A stretch of DNA of 27,017 bases from CAYTOF01 sp964439435 (GTDB taxonomy: Bacteria; Bacillota; Clostridia; Oscillospirales; QAMX01), in assembly GCA_964439435.1 (NCBI GenBank), contig CAYTOF010000030.1, positions 1 through 27,017 of the forward strand, given 5' to 3'. A model generated the notes under the pieces. The model did no database searches and was not told the origin of the DNA. It saw nothing but the letters and a program-made list of their open reading frames with translations. The position numbers were made by a program, and so were the translations under genes. Below, in pieces: positions 15,409 to 22,538 of the stretch; within the stretch, counting starts at the first letter, position 1; each line of letters opens with the position of its first letter.

Positions 15409-16665
15409 ATGAAAATACTGATTATAGGTTCGGGTGGACGCGAGCATGCAATTGCCGTTGCGTTGAAAAAAGACCCCAGGGTGAGTGAGCTGATTTGCGC
15501 CCCGGGCAATGGCGGCTTGTCCAAAGTCGCTTCGTGCTATCCCCTGAACCCTTCGAACATAGACGACATCTGCAACCTTGCAAAACGCATCTCTCCTGAC
15601 TTGGTCGTCGTCTCCCCCGACGATCCCCTTGTGCTTGGTGCCGTGGATGCTCTCATCGCTCTTGGTTTTCCGGCTTTCGGTCCAAATAAAGCAGCCGCCC
15701 AGATAGAGGGCAGCAAATCCTTTGCAAAAACTCTGATGAAAACCCACGGTATTCCCACCGCGGAATATGAGGTTTTCGATGACTACGAAAGCGCTGCCGC
15801 ATATGTCAGAGAAAAGGGTGCCCCCATCGTGATTAAAGCAGACGGACTTGCCCTGGGCAAAGGCGTCACCGTGGCAAAGACCTTTGACGAGGCGCAAAAA
15901 GCCCTAAAAGACGCCATGGTCGACAGAGTATTTGGCAACTCCGGCAGCCGTGTGGTGATTGAAGAGTGCCTTTCCGGCCCGGAGGTCAGCATCATGTGCT
16001 TCACAGACGGAGTGCATTTCTCCCTTATGCCCTCAGCCCAAGACCACAAACGTGCCTACAATGGCGATCTCGGTCCAAATACAGGGGGCATGGGTGCTTT
16101 TTCACCCAGCTCGACATATACTCCGGATATAGCACAGAGTTGTTTAAATGATATCTTCAAGCCCACCATAAATGCCCTTTCAGCAATGGGTTGTCCTTTT
16201 AAAGGTGTTTTATACTTCGGACTGATGCTGACCAAAGACGGCCCCAAAGTGATTGAATACAATGCACGCTTTGGAGACCCTGAGGCACAGGCAGTTTTGC
16301 CTCTGTTGAAAACGAGTTTGCTGGACATCATGCTCGCCATTGTCAATGAAACTCTGTGCGGCATCGAGATTGAATGGGAAGACAAAGCCTCAACTTGTCT
16401 GGTGCTTGCAAGCGGTGGATATCCCGGTTCTTATGTCAAAGGCTATCCCATTAGCGGCATAGAAAAGGCAGAGGAGGTCGGAGCAACTATCTACCATGCC
16501 GGTACAGCCGCAGTCGAAAAATGTTTTATCACGGCGGGCGGAAGAGTGCTCGGAGTCACCGCACTGGGCGATACACTTTCCCATGCGGCAGAAAACGCCT
16601 ATGCCTATGCAAAACTTATCGAATTTCAAGACATGCATTTTAGAAAAGACATAGGCATAAAATAG
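15409..16665 (+). CDS. purD: Phosphoribosylamine-glycine ligase (GAR synthetase)
   Basis: PurD joins phosphoribosylamine to glycine with ATP (step 2), directly after PurF. The 418-residue protein has the N-domain start MKILIIGSGGREHAIAVAL, an ATP-grasp domain with ADGLALGKGV (about 144-153) and the metal-binding end EYNARFGDPEAQ (about 282-293), and a complete C-terminal domain. GGAGG lies 5-6 bases before the ATG. The early block reads VVVSPDDPLVLGAVD, with Asp-Asp where many PurD proteins have Glu-Ala/Asp; this is conservative. It is the last gene of the operon and is followed by two candidate termination hairpins. Confidence 0.96.
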   Translation: MKILIIGSGGREHAIAVALKKDPRVSELICAPGNGGLSKVASCYPLNPSNIDDICNLAKRISPDLVVVSPDDPLVLGAVDALIALGFPAFGPNKAAAQIEGSKSFAKTLMKTHGIPTAEYEVFDDYESAAAYVREKGAPIVIKADGLALGKGVTVAKTFDEAQKALKDAMVDRVFGNSGSRVVIEECLSGPEVSIMCFTDGVHFSLMPSAQDHKRAYNGDLGPNTGGMGAFSPSSTYTPDIAQSCLNDIFKPTINALSAMGCPFKGVLYFGLMLTKDGPKVIEYNARFGDPEAQAVLPLLKTSLLDIMLAIVNETLCGIEIEWEDKASTCLVLASGGYPGSYVKGYPISGIEKAEEVGATIYHAGTAAVEKCFITAGGRVLGVTALGDTLSHAAENAYAYAKLIEFQDMHFRKDIGIK

Positions 16666-16671
16666 TGCTGC

Positions 16672-16691
16672 TTAAAAAATCTATTTTTTAA
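16672..16691 (+). terminator. AT-only hairpin after purD
   Basis: A perfect 9-bp inverted repeat, TTAAAAAAT-CT-ATTTTTTAA, starts 7 bases after the purD stop. It has a T-rich second arm but no G-C pairs, so it would be a weak terminator. Confidence 0.35.
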
Positions 16692-16713
16692 ACCCAATGT
16701 GCCAACAGATACC

Positions 16714-16747
16714 GATGCCCCTCTTGATTTTTATCAGGAGAGGCATC
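16714..16747 (+). terminator. Stable hairpin after the purine operon
   Basis: A 15-bp stem beginning GATGCC and ending GGCATC has one C-A mismatch, one G-U pair and a 4-base T loop. The following bases (TTCTATATTC) are only partly T-rich. It is probably the purine operon terminator; a structural RNA element is the alternative. Confidence 0.5.
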
Positions 16748-16936
16748 TTCTATATTCGGGTGTTTCACAAGCCAAAATTTACTGCCGAGAAACCTTGATG
16801 TCCATAACTTCATTTATCCGATTGCGAAGCCATTTCTCAGAGGATAAACCCACACTCATAACACAGTTTGTGCAGAAAATAAGCCCATCAGCCCTGCTTT
16901 TTTCTAGAGTTGCAGCCCATATTCCAAAAATGCCAA

Positions 16937-16962
16937 AGGGCGAAAGAGAATCCTTCCGCCCT
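16937..16962 (-). terminator. Terminator-like hairpin downstream of the DEAD-box helicase
   Basis: The arms AGGGCGAAAG and CTTCCGCCCT pair over 10 positions with one A-C mismatch and a 6-base loop. On the minus strand the hairpin is followed by TTTGGCATTTTT. It lies 57 bases after the helicase stop. Confidence 0.5.
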
Positions 16963-16981
16963 GCCCATGAATCCGTATTGT

Positions 16982-17008
16982 ATTATATACCTCTCTTGAC
17001 CTTGTCAA
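16982..17008 (-). promoter_or_regulatory. Promoter-like pair pointing into the convergent gap
   Basis: On the minus strand a perfect TTGACA (17003-17008) precedes a perfect TATAAT (16982-16987), but the spacer is 15 bases rather than 17. The -35 lies inside a small palindrome, CTTGAC-ctt-GTCAAG (16995-17009). If active, it would start a transcript near 16975 with no gene ahead of it. Confidence 0.3.
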
Positions 17009-17019
17009 GTGGACCTCTG

Positions 17020-18174
17020 CTAATTTGTGGGGACATCCTTCAACAGCCCATCCGCTCCGAGTTCCAGTGGTGTGATATCAGATTTTGTATACTTGATGAT
17101 ATCCCTGAGTCTCCCGTACTCACGCATGTCGTAGAAGACAAAGGATATGCCCTCTTTTCTTGCTCGCCCTGTCCTGCCAATACGGTGCAGGTAGTAGGTG
17201 TTGTCCTCGGGGATGTCGTAGTTGATGACCATCGAAACATCGGACACATCTATCCCTCTGGAGGCCACATCGGTGGCAACAAGAATTTTGAGGCTGTGGT
17301 TTTTAAACTGCTGCATTATCCTCGTGCGCATGCTCTGATTCACATCGGAGCTCAGCATATCGGCGTCAAATCCTTTTCTTTTCAAATCATTGCGCAACCT
17401 TTCGGTCATGCGCTTTGTATTGCAAAAAATAATGACTCTTTCCGGATCATTGCCGAGTATCTGCATCAAAACACGCATTTTTCCGCCTCGCGGAACGCAA
17501 ATGCTATACTGCGTTATCAGTGGCTGGCTCTCCTCCACGGGGTTTACTGTTATCTCCAGAGCATCCCTTTGATAAAGCCACATTATGTCCATCACTTCCC
17601 GTGTGATTGTCGCTGAAAAAAGACAGAGCTGTTTTTCCTTGGGCATTTTGTCCAGGATGCTCGTCACATCTTTGAAAAACCCCATATCGAGCATCTTGTC
17701 CGCCTCATCCAGCACCACGCTTTTGACGTTGGCAACCTTCAATGTATGCCTTCCAAGATGGTCTAGCACTCGCCCCGGAGTGCCAACGACAATTTGCGGT
17801 CGTTTTTTCAACGCAAATATCTGTCTGTTGATAGGCAGCCCACCATATACCACAACTGTTTTGATACCTCGATAAAGCTTTGCGAGTTTTACAAACTCTT
17901 CGTTGATCTGCATGGCAAGCTCTCGAGTCGGAGCCAACACCACCGCTTGCAGCTTGTCTGACTTTGCATCAATACTCTCAAAGAGCGGTATGCCAAAAGC
18001 AAAGGTTTTTCCGGTTCCGGTAGGAGCTTTTACCACTATGTCGGCACCGCTTCGCATTGCGGGGATTGACAGCTCTTGAACCTCTGTCATCTCATCAAAG
18101 CCAAGATGTGCCATTGCACGCTTCGTAGCCTCATCCAACTCTACTTTGTTGTATTTAATATCTTTATGTTCCAT
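17020..18174 (-). CDS. DEAD-box ATP-dependent RNA helicase
   Basis: This 384-residue protein unwinds RNA duplexes in ribosome assembly or mRNA decay. All core motifs are present: Q-motif Q33, Walker A APTGTGKT (50-57), PTRELA (82-87), TPGR (132-135), DEAD (156-159), SAT (187-189), and the second RecA domain ending HRIGRTGR (about 328-335). The protein stops shortly after the core and lacks the basic or RRM C-terminal extension found in CshA and DbpA. It is thus a minimal helicase, and substrate specificity cannot be predicted. It starts 17 bases after the argH stop on the same strand and may be co-transcribed. Its ribosome binding site is weak (TTGGAT). It is convergent with purD. Confidence 0.93.
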   Translation of the reverse strand: MEHKDIKYNKVELDEATKRAMAHLGFDEMTEVQELSIPAMRSGADIVVKAPTGTGKTFAFGIPLFESIDAKSDKLQAVVLAPTRELAMQINEEFVKLAKLYRGIKTVVVYGGLPINRQIFALKKRPQIVVGTPGRVLDHLGRHTLKVANVKSVVLDEADKMLDMGFFKDVTSILDKMPKEKQLCLFSATITREVMDIMWLYQRDALEITVNPVEESQPLITQYSICVPRGGKMRVLMQILGNDPERVIIFCNTKRMTERLRNDLKRKGFDADMLSSDVNQSMRTRIMQQFKNHSLKILVATDVASRGIDVSDVSMVINYDIPEDNTYYLHRIGRTGRARKEGISFVFYDMREYGRLRDIIKYTKSDITPLELGADGLLKDVPTN

Positions 18175-18191
18175 ATCTATTATCCAATTCT

Positions 18192-19583
18192 TTAAATCTC
18201 CGCCTTTCCAAGCTGTGAAAGTCTTTTCCTTGCATTTTTAATTTGCCTCTCCACTTCAGAGGGCGATGGGCCTCCCATGGATTTTCTACCCTCTACGCAG
18301 GTCTCAAGGGCTATCTTTTCGTATATATCGGCATCAAAATGCGGTGAAAAGTCTCTGTATTCTGATATTTCCAATGTTTCCAATGTTAGGTTTTTTTCTT
18401 GGCAGTATTTGACGATCTCTCCTGTTATTTTATATGCATCTCTAAAAGCCACTCCCTTGCCCGTCAAATAATCGGCACAGTCCGTGGCATTGATAAAGCC
18501 CTCCGCAGCTGCTCTGCGCATTTTCTCGGCATTTACCTTTAAAGAGCGACACATCGGTGTCAACGCCTCCAGACACAAAAGCACTGTATCCGATGCGTCA
18601 AAAACGCCTTCTTTGTCTTCCTGCATGTCCTTGTTATAGGCAAGGGGCAAGCCTTTCATGACCACCAGCAACGCAGTGAGGGCCCCAATAACACGCCCCG
18701 CTTTCCCGCGAACAAGCTCTGCCACATCGGGGTTCTTTTTCTGCGGCATAATCGATGACCCAGTCGCAAAAGCCTCGTCCAATTCGATAAAATAGAACTC
18801 ATGGGCGGTCCAAAGTATAATCTCCTCGGCAAAACGCGACAGATGAACCATGATGATTGAAAGACATGACAAAAACTCAAGGGCAAAATCCCTGTCGGAT
18901 ACACCATCCAAGCTGTTTTCCATCGGTTTTGCAAATCCGAGCAGCCTAGCTGTGAGTTCTCTGTCAATGTCAAATGTGGTGCCCGCCAGTGCTCCGGAGC
19001 CCAGGGGGCACTCATCCGCTCTCTTAAATGCATCCGCAAGTCGGCCTATATCACGCAACAGCATCTGCACATACGCCATCAGATAGTGTCCATAGGTTAT
19101 GGGTTGCGCCCTTTGCAGATGCGTATATCCGGGCATAACTGTATGTGTGTTTTGCTCTGCCAAATCGCACAGCGTCAAGGCAAGCTCTGAAAGCTTCGAC
19201 AAAATCGTCTTCATCTGCCCGCGCAAAAAGAGTTTAAAGTCCGTTGCTACTTGGTCGTTTCTGCTCCGAGCTGTGTGCAGTCTTTTGCCCACTTCCCCAA
19301 TCCTTTTGGTGAGCTCAGCCTCCACAAAGCTATGGATGTCCTCATATGTGTCGGGAATTTCAACACTGCCGTCTGTGATTTCCGAGCGCAGTGTCTCAAG
19401 TCCTTCCACCAGGAATTGCATCTGGGTTTCATCCAGTATTCCGCAAGCCGAGAGCATCTTTGCGTGGGCTATGCTCCCTTCGATATCTTCATAATATAGC
19501 CGTTTGTCAAATCGGATGGAAGAATTCAGCTCATCCATTCGCCTGTCTGACTCACCTTTATATCTGCCTGTCCATAGCTTCAT
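18192..19583 (-). CDS. argH: Argininosuccinate lyase
   Basis: ArgH splits argininosuccinate into arginine and fumarate, the last step of arginine synthesis. From the ATG at 19583 the protein has 463 residues, the usual length, beginning MKLWTGRYKGESDRRM. Conserved blocks are TARSRND (104-110), PGYTHLQRAQP with catalytic H155, and the superfamily signature GSSIMPQKKNPD (275-286) that carries the catalytic serine loop. A longer in-frame start at 19661 lies upstream of the predicted -10 box, so I reject it. The ribosome binding site is poor (AAAGG 12 bases away). argG and other arginine genes are absent here. A dyad centred on the -10 box upstream suggests repression. Confidence 0.95.
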   Translation of the reverse strand: MKLWTGRYKGESDRRMDELNSSIRFDKRLYYEDIEGSIAHAKMLSACGILDETQMQFLVEGLETLRSEITDGSVEIPDTYEDIHSFVEAELTKRIGEVGKRLHTARSRNDQVATDFKLFLRGQMKTILSKLSELALTLCDLAEQNTHTVMPGYTHLQRAQPITYGHYLMAYVQMLLRDIGRLADAFKRADECPLGSGALAGTTFDIDRELTARLLGFAKPMENSLDGVSDRDFALEFLSCLSIIMVHLSRFAEEIILWTAHEFYFIELDEAFATGSSIMPQKKNPDVAELVRGKAGRVIGALTALLVVMKGLPLAYNKDMQEDKEGVFDASDTVLLCLEALTPMCRSLKVNAEKMRRAAAEGFINATDCADYLTGKGVAFRDAYKITGEIVKYCQEKNLTLETLEISEYRDFSPHFDADIYEKIALETCVEGRKSMGGPSPSEVERQIKNARKRLSQLGKAEI

Positions 19584-19630
19584 GCTCAAATCATGCCTTT
19601 CCGATGCATGTATATATATCCTATCCAAAC

Positions 19631-19656
19631 TCAAGCATAGGATTATATCTGCTTGA
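19631..19656 (-). promoter_or_regulatory. argH -10 region inside a perfect dyad (candidate operator)
   Basis: The minus strand has TATAAT (19642-19647), about 60 bases before the argH ATG. It sits in the middle of TCAAGCA-N12-TGCTTGA (19631-19637 and 19650-19656), a perfect 7-bp inverted repeat. No convincing -35 box is found at 17 bases; TTGTAA lies at 14 bases. The dyad does not resemble the usual ARG box. Confidence 0.4.
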
Positions 19657-19782
19657 CTCATTTACAAGATATATAATATAATTATACTATAAAATTATAT
19701 TAAAGTACAGCAAGTGCGTGGATTGTCCCATCTTAGGTAGCAGCATAAATAGCGATTTTGCTCCCATACCACCTTGTTGCTC

Positions 19783-19811
19783 TTGTTATTTTTATGATTT
19801 TGTAGTAAAAT
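19783..19811 (+). promoter_or_regulatory. Promoter of the DUF5685 / J-domain / membrane-protein trio
   Basis: TTGTTA (19783-19788) and TAAAAT (19806-19811) are 17 bases apart. The predicted transcript start near 19818 leaves a short leader with GGAG (19822-19825) before the ATG at 19834. Confidence 0.6.
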
Positions 19812-19833
19812 AATACTGTTTGGAGTAATTAAT

Positions 19834-20718
19834 ATGTACGGATATGTGCGACCGCACAAACCGGATCTGCGCATCAGAGACTTTCAACTATATCAAGCAA
19901 TTTATTGCGGGCTTTGTCACGCCCTGAAACGCAACTACGGGTTTTTAGCGCGGTTTTCTGTCAGCTATGACATGTGCCTGCCGGCATTGATGTTTTTAAA
20001 AGACACATCAAAAAGCACTCACAAAAGATGTCCTGCAAGTCCTTTTAAAAAAAAGTGTATATTGTGTAACGACCCCATGCTGGACGCCTGTGCAACCCTT
20101 ACCATCATCCTGGCATATTACAAGCTGATGGACGATATTGCAGACAGCGGATTTGTAAAGAGAACTGCCGCCCGCTTTCTTCTTCTTTTTTTAAAACCAA
20201 AATATAAAAAAGCATCCAAATTGATGCCTTGGTTTGATGATATCGCCCGTGAAAACCTCTCGTCCCTTGCCACAGCTGAGAGCGCATATCACTCAAATGA
20301 GCCAAATGCCGCAGCTCTTGACGGGTGCGCTGTGTATTTTGCAAATATAATAGCCGCTTTTTCCGAGCTTTCAACATCGACATTCGAGCAGCGGGTTACA
20401 AAGGAACTGTTTTTTCACACAGGTAGGATTGTCTACATTCTCGACGCGGCGGACGACTACGAGGAAGACAGAAAAAGCTCAGGGTTTAACGCTGTGGCCA
20501 TAAGATACGGTCTGGACGCAGAAACTCTGCCCGAAGAGATCAAGGCTGAGTTATTTGAAACCATTGAAGACTCCCTCTCTGCTGCCTCAGCAGCTTTTGA
20601 ATTGCTGGACGAAAGGCCCTCCGCACCGATTTTATCCAACATACTATATCTTGGCATGATGCATGTTTCACAAGAAGTACTGTACGGTGAAAAGAAAAGG
20701 AAAAGAAAAAGGCTCTAA
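19834..20718 (+). CDS. DUF5685 family protein
   Basis: This 294-residue protein matches the DUF5685 family, known to me from Clostridia and without an assigned function. It begins MYGYVRPHKPDLRIRDF. Cysteines are arranged as Y-C-G-L-C (C25, C28), R-C-P (C66) and K-C-I-L-C (C75, C78), a possible metal or Fe-S site. The rest appears almost wholly alpha-helical. Two aspartate clusters, MDDIADS (99-105) and YILDAADDYEEDRKSSGFN (201-219), are spaced about 100 residues apart. This resembles the metal-binding motifs of class I isoprenoid synthases, an inference that needs a structure comparison. The C-terminus is very basic (EKKRKRKRL). A J-domain gene follows after 24 bases, so the two probably act together. 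Confidence 0.75.
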   Translation: MYGYVRPHKPDLRIRDFQLYQAIYCGLCHALKRNYGFLARFSVSYDMCLPALMFLKDTSKSTHKRCPASPFKKKCILCNDPMLDACATLTIILAYYKLMDDIADSGFVKRTAARFLLLFLKPKYKKASKLMPWFDDIARENLSSLATAESAYHSNEPNAAALDGCAVYFANIIAAFSELSTSTFEQRVTKELFFHTGRIVYILDAADDYEEDRKSSGFNAVAIRYGLDAETLPEEIKAELFETIEDSLSAASAAFELLDERPSAPILSNILYLGMMHVSQEVLYGEKKRKRKRL

Positions 20719-20742
20719 AGACAATGAAAACGGAGACAAAAC

Positions 20743-21333
20743 ATGGACCCATATAAAATTCTTGGTGTCAACCCCAATTCCACCGATGAACAGATCAAGC
20801 AGGCCTATCGGACACTTGCTAAAAAGTATCACCCTGACAACTATGTGAACAACCCCATAGCTGACCTTGCAGCCGAAAAAATGGCTGAAATAAATGCAGC
20901 TTATGATAAAATAATGGAATCTCGAAACGGCAAGGAAAGCGGATATGCCACACGTCCTGAGAGTTCACAACACGGTGATCCGACTTTTGCTGCCATCAGA
21001 AATCACATAAGCTATGGCAACCTTGAGCAAGCGGAACAAATGCTCATGAATATAACAAACCGCAATGCGGAATGGTATTTCTTGATGGGCAGCATATACT
21101 ATCGTCGAGGGTGGTTGGACCAGGCCCGTGATTGTTTCCGTCAAGCTTCTCAAATGGATCCGGCAAACCCCGAATACGCCACCGCACTCAATAGAATGCA
21201 TCAAAGCCGTGAGGTTTACCGTTCAAGGGGGTTTGAAGGCGGAGGCATGAGCGCATGCGACTGCTGCTCCACCCTGCTCTGCGCAGACTGTTGCTGCGAA
21301 TGCATGGGCGGAGACCTCATTCCCTGCTGTTAA
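20743..21333 (+). CDS. J-domain protein with TPR-like middle and cysteine-rich tail
   Basis: This 196-residue protein starts with a complete J-domain (residues 1-60, HPD at 30-32), the part of DnaJ proteins that stimulates the ATPase of Hsp70/DnaK. The middle (80-155) contains helical repeats of TPR type (AEWYFLMGSIYYRRGWLDQA, then A-x-x-M-D-P-A-N-P). The last 25 residues hold ten cysteines (C172 to C196), including C-D-C-C, C-x-x-C-C-C-x-C and a terminal C-C. The classical DnaJ zinc-finger and substrate domains are absent, so this is a type III J-protein that may recruit DnaK to a specific client, possibly the DUF5685 protein. GGAG lies 7 bases before the ATG. The tail may bind metal or be modified; this is inference. 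Confidence 0.85.
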   Translation: MDPYKILGVNPNSTDEQIKQAYRTLAKKYHPDNYVNNPIADLAAEKMAEINAAYDKIMESRNGKESGYATRPESSQHGDPTFAAIRNHISYGNLEQAEQMLMNITNRNAEWYFLMGSIYYRRGWLDQARDCFRQASQMDPANPEYATALNRMHQSREVYRSRGFEGGGMSACDCCSTLLCADCCCECMGGDLIPCC

Positions 21334-21341
21334 ATAACAAT

Positions 21342-21851
21342 ATGAAAGAATATAAGAAACTAACTTTTACTTCAATAATGGGCGCAGCTGCCACAGTTTT
21401 TTTACTTGTGGGCGGTTATATCCCCTTCATGTCTCTGACTTTCACGGCAATTGCCGGGCTTTTCATCGCCGCAATCTTTATCGAATGCGGCATGAAATAT
21501 GCCTTTCTCGGATATTTAACCGCAAGCGGCCTGTCATTTATCGCTGCCTCAGATAAAACGATGGTCTTTTTGTTTATTTTCTTTTTCGGTCTTTATCCCA
21601 TCTATAAATCCTGGGCAGAGCGCAGAAAGACCGTAATAATGGAATTTGTCTCAAAATTTTTGTTTTTGAACGCCATGTTGGCACTCAGCTTTTTGCTTAT
21701 AAAAGCATTTGCAACTCTGCCAAAGCTTCCGGACATTCCTTTTGCCTATATAATTGCCATCTTTGTCGTTAACGGTGCCTTTTTTATATATGATCTTGGT
21801 TTCTCCAAGTTGATCGTATTCTATCGTCACATCATGTCGAGGAGAAAATAA
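21342..21851 (+). CDS. Small integral membrane protein, function unknown
   Basis: This 169-residue protein has about five hydrophobic segments: near 9-27, 30-48, 50-83, 96-117 and 130-150. Short basic loops follow some of them (SWAERRK, then a basic C-terminus ending RHIMSRRK). The pattern of a glycine/alanine-rich first helix and a F-F-G-L-Y-P-I-Y-K-S segment recalls small clostridial membrane proteins similar in size to ECF-transporter S components, but I cannot assign a family. I chose the ATG at 21342, 8 bases after the J-domain gene stop. There is no clear ribosome binding site, so translation may depend on coupling. It is the third gene of the trio. Confidence 0.65.
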   Translation: MKEYKKLTFTSIMGAAATVFLLVGGYIPFMSLTFTAIAGLFIAAIFIECGMKYAFLGYLTASGLSFIAASDKTMVFLFIFFFGLYPIYKSWAERRKTVIMEFVSKFLFLNAMLALSFLLIKAFATLPKLPDIPFAYIIAIFVVNGAFFIYDLGFSKLIVFYRHIMSRRK

Positions 21852-21867
21852 GCTTGTAAAAGCTTAT
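21848..21867. terminator. Hairpin between the membrane-protein gene and tadA
   Basis: A perfect 8-bp stem, ATAAGCTT-GTAA-AAGCTTAT, overlaps the membrane-protein stop codon. On the minus strand it is followed by TTTTC, so it probably ends tadA transcription. Confidence 0.5.
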
Positions 21868-21909
21868 GCGACTATGCAAATCATTTCCATGGAAAATGCT
21901 GATCAAAAC

Positions 21910-22380
21910 TCATCTGTTTCTTTTCTTTTTGCGCAGTGAGCTGAAAAAATCACTCAGTATTTCCCCACATTCTTGCCCAAGAACACCGCTTGTCACTTCG
22001 GGTTTGTGGTTTAATGGATATTCGAATAAATCAAAGACACTTCCCATGGCTCCTGCTTTCGGATCACTTGCCCCATATACCACTCTGTCAACTCTGGCAT
22101 TCAAAATGGCTCCCGCGCACATGGGACACGGCTCCAGCGTGACAAACAGCTCACAGCCGATCAATCTCCAACTGCGAAGCCTTCTGCAAGCTCTGTAAAT
22201 GGCACGCATTTCAGCATGTTCGAGCGCATTTCTTTTTCTTTCTCTGCGATTGTAACCGGAGGCGATAATTTTATCTTCATGCACTATCACGCACCCCACA
22301 GGAACTTCTCCTATGTTTTTAGCTTTTTCCGCAAGTTTTAAAGCGGCATACATAAATTTTCCGTCGCGTGATTTCAGCAT
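21910..22380 (-). CDS. tadA: tRNA-specific adenosine deaminase
   Basis: TadA converts adenosine 34 of tRNA-Arg(ACG) to inosine so that one tRNA reads three arginine codons. The 156-residue protein shows the cytidine-deaminase zinc motif: HAE at 55-57 (zinc ligand H55, proton-shuttle E57) and PCPMC at 84-88 (zinc ligands C85 and C88). VPVGCVIVHEDKIIASGYN (27-45) is typical of the family. The ATG at 22380 has GGAGGG just upstream. Only about 18 bases separate this site from the T-run of the tRNA-Arg terminator, so there is no room for a separate promoter between them. Expression must depend on read-through or on a promoter further upstream. Confidence 0.95.
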   Translation of the reverse strand: MLKSRDGKFMYAALKLAEKAKNIGEVPVGCVIVHEDKIIASGYNRRERKRNALEHAEMRAIYRACRRLRSWRLIGCELFVTLEPCPMCAGAILNARVDRVVYGASDPKAGAMGSVFDLFEYPLNHKPEVTSGVLGQECGEILSDFFSSLRKKKRNR

Positions 22381-22398
22381 ATTGCCCTCCTTTTTTTG

Positions 22399-22435
22399 AA
22401 AAATATGCCTTTTCGGATTGTCTCCAAAAAGGCAT
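22399..22435 (-). terminator. Terminator between tRNA-Arg and tadA
   Basis: A 13-bp stem with one G-U pair (22405-22417 and 22423-22435) and a 5-base loop is followed on the minus strand by ATTTTTC (22399-22405). It is a good intrinsic terminator, 8 bases after the tRNA 3' end. Confidence 0.8.
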
Positions 22436-22443
22436 TGTTCTGT

Positions 22444-22520
22444 TGGCACGCCCGGCGCGATTCGAACGCACGACCTGCCGCTTAGGAGGCGGCCGCTCTA
22501 TCCTGCTGAGCTACGGGCGC
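22444..22520 (-). tRNA. tRNA-Arg (anticodon CCU)
   Basis: The minus-strand product folds as a standard tRNA of 77 bases. The acceptor arm GCGCCCG pairs with CGGGCGT, the D-arm contains AGCTCAGCAGGATAGAGC, the anticodon loop is CTCCTAA (anticodon CCT, reading AGG), the T-loop is GTTCGAATC, and the 3' CCA is encoded (22444-22446). It is driven by a near-consensus promoter and is followed by a terminator and then tadA on the same strand. Confidence 0.95.
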
Positions 22521-22538
22521 TTATTTGAAGCTCTGAGT

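Larger units (their letters stand above)
16666..17019. other. Convergent gap purD / DEAD-box helicase, content unclear
   Basis: This is 354 bases between converging genes. It holds an AT hairpin (16672-16691), a stable hairpin (16714-16747), a second hairpin (16937-16962) and a promoter-like pair on the minus strand (16982-17008). The 189 bases between the stable hairpins are unexplained. On the minus strand they contain an open stretch without a start codon, including the segment GLIFCTNCVMSVGLSSEKW and stopping at 16791-16789. A 41-codon ATG frame (MKLWTSRFLG...YLLAHWV) in another frame overlaps its end and runs through the hairpin. Neither has a good ribosome binding site, and I recognise no protein or RNA family. 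Confidence 0.5.

Noticed and set aside
15394..15897. 167-codon minus-strand frame inside purD
   Set aside because: Antisense shadow of a complete PurD protein.
16748..16975. 6S RNA, tmRNA, RNase P RNA or SRP RNA in the purD/helicase gap
   Set aside because: None of the hallmark sequences (tmRNA tag and T-arm end, RNase P core, SRP tetraloop region) is visible, and the fold is not a long closed stem as in 6S RNA.
16699..17616. 305-codon plus-strand frame
   Set aside because: More than half of it is antisense to the DEAD-box helicase, whose motifs are unambiguous. The rest runs through terminator hairpins and has no ribosome binding site.
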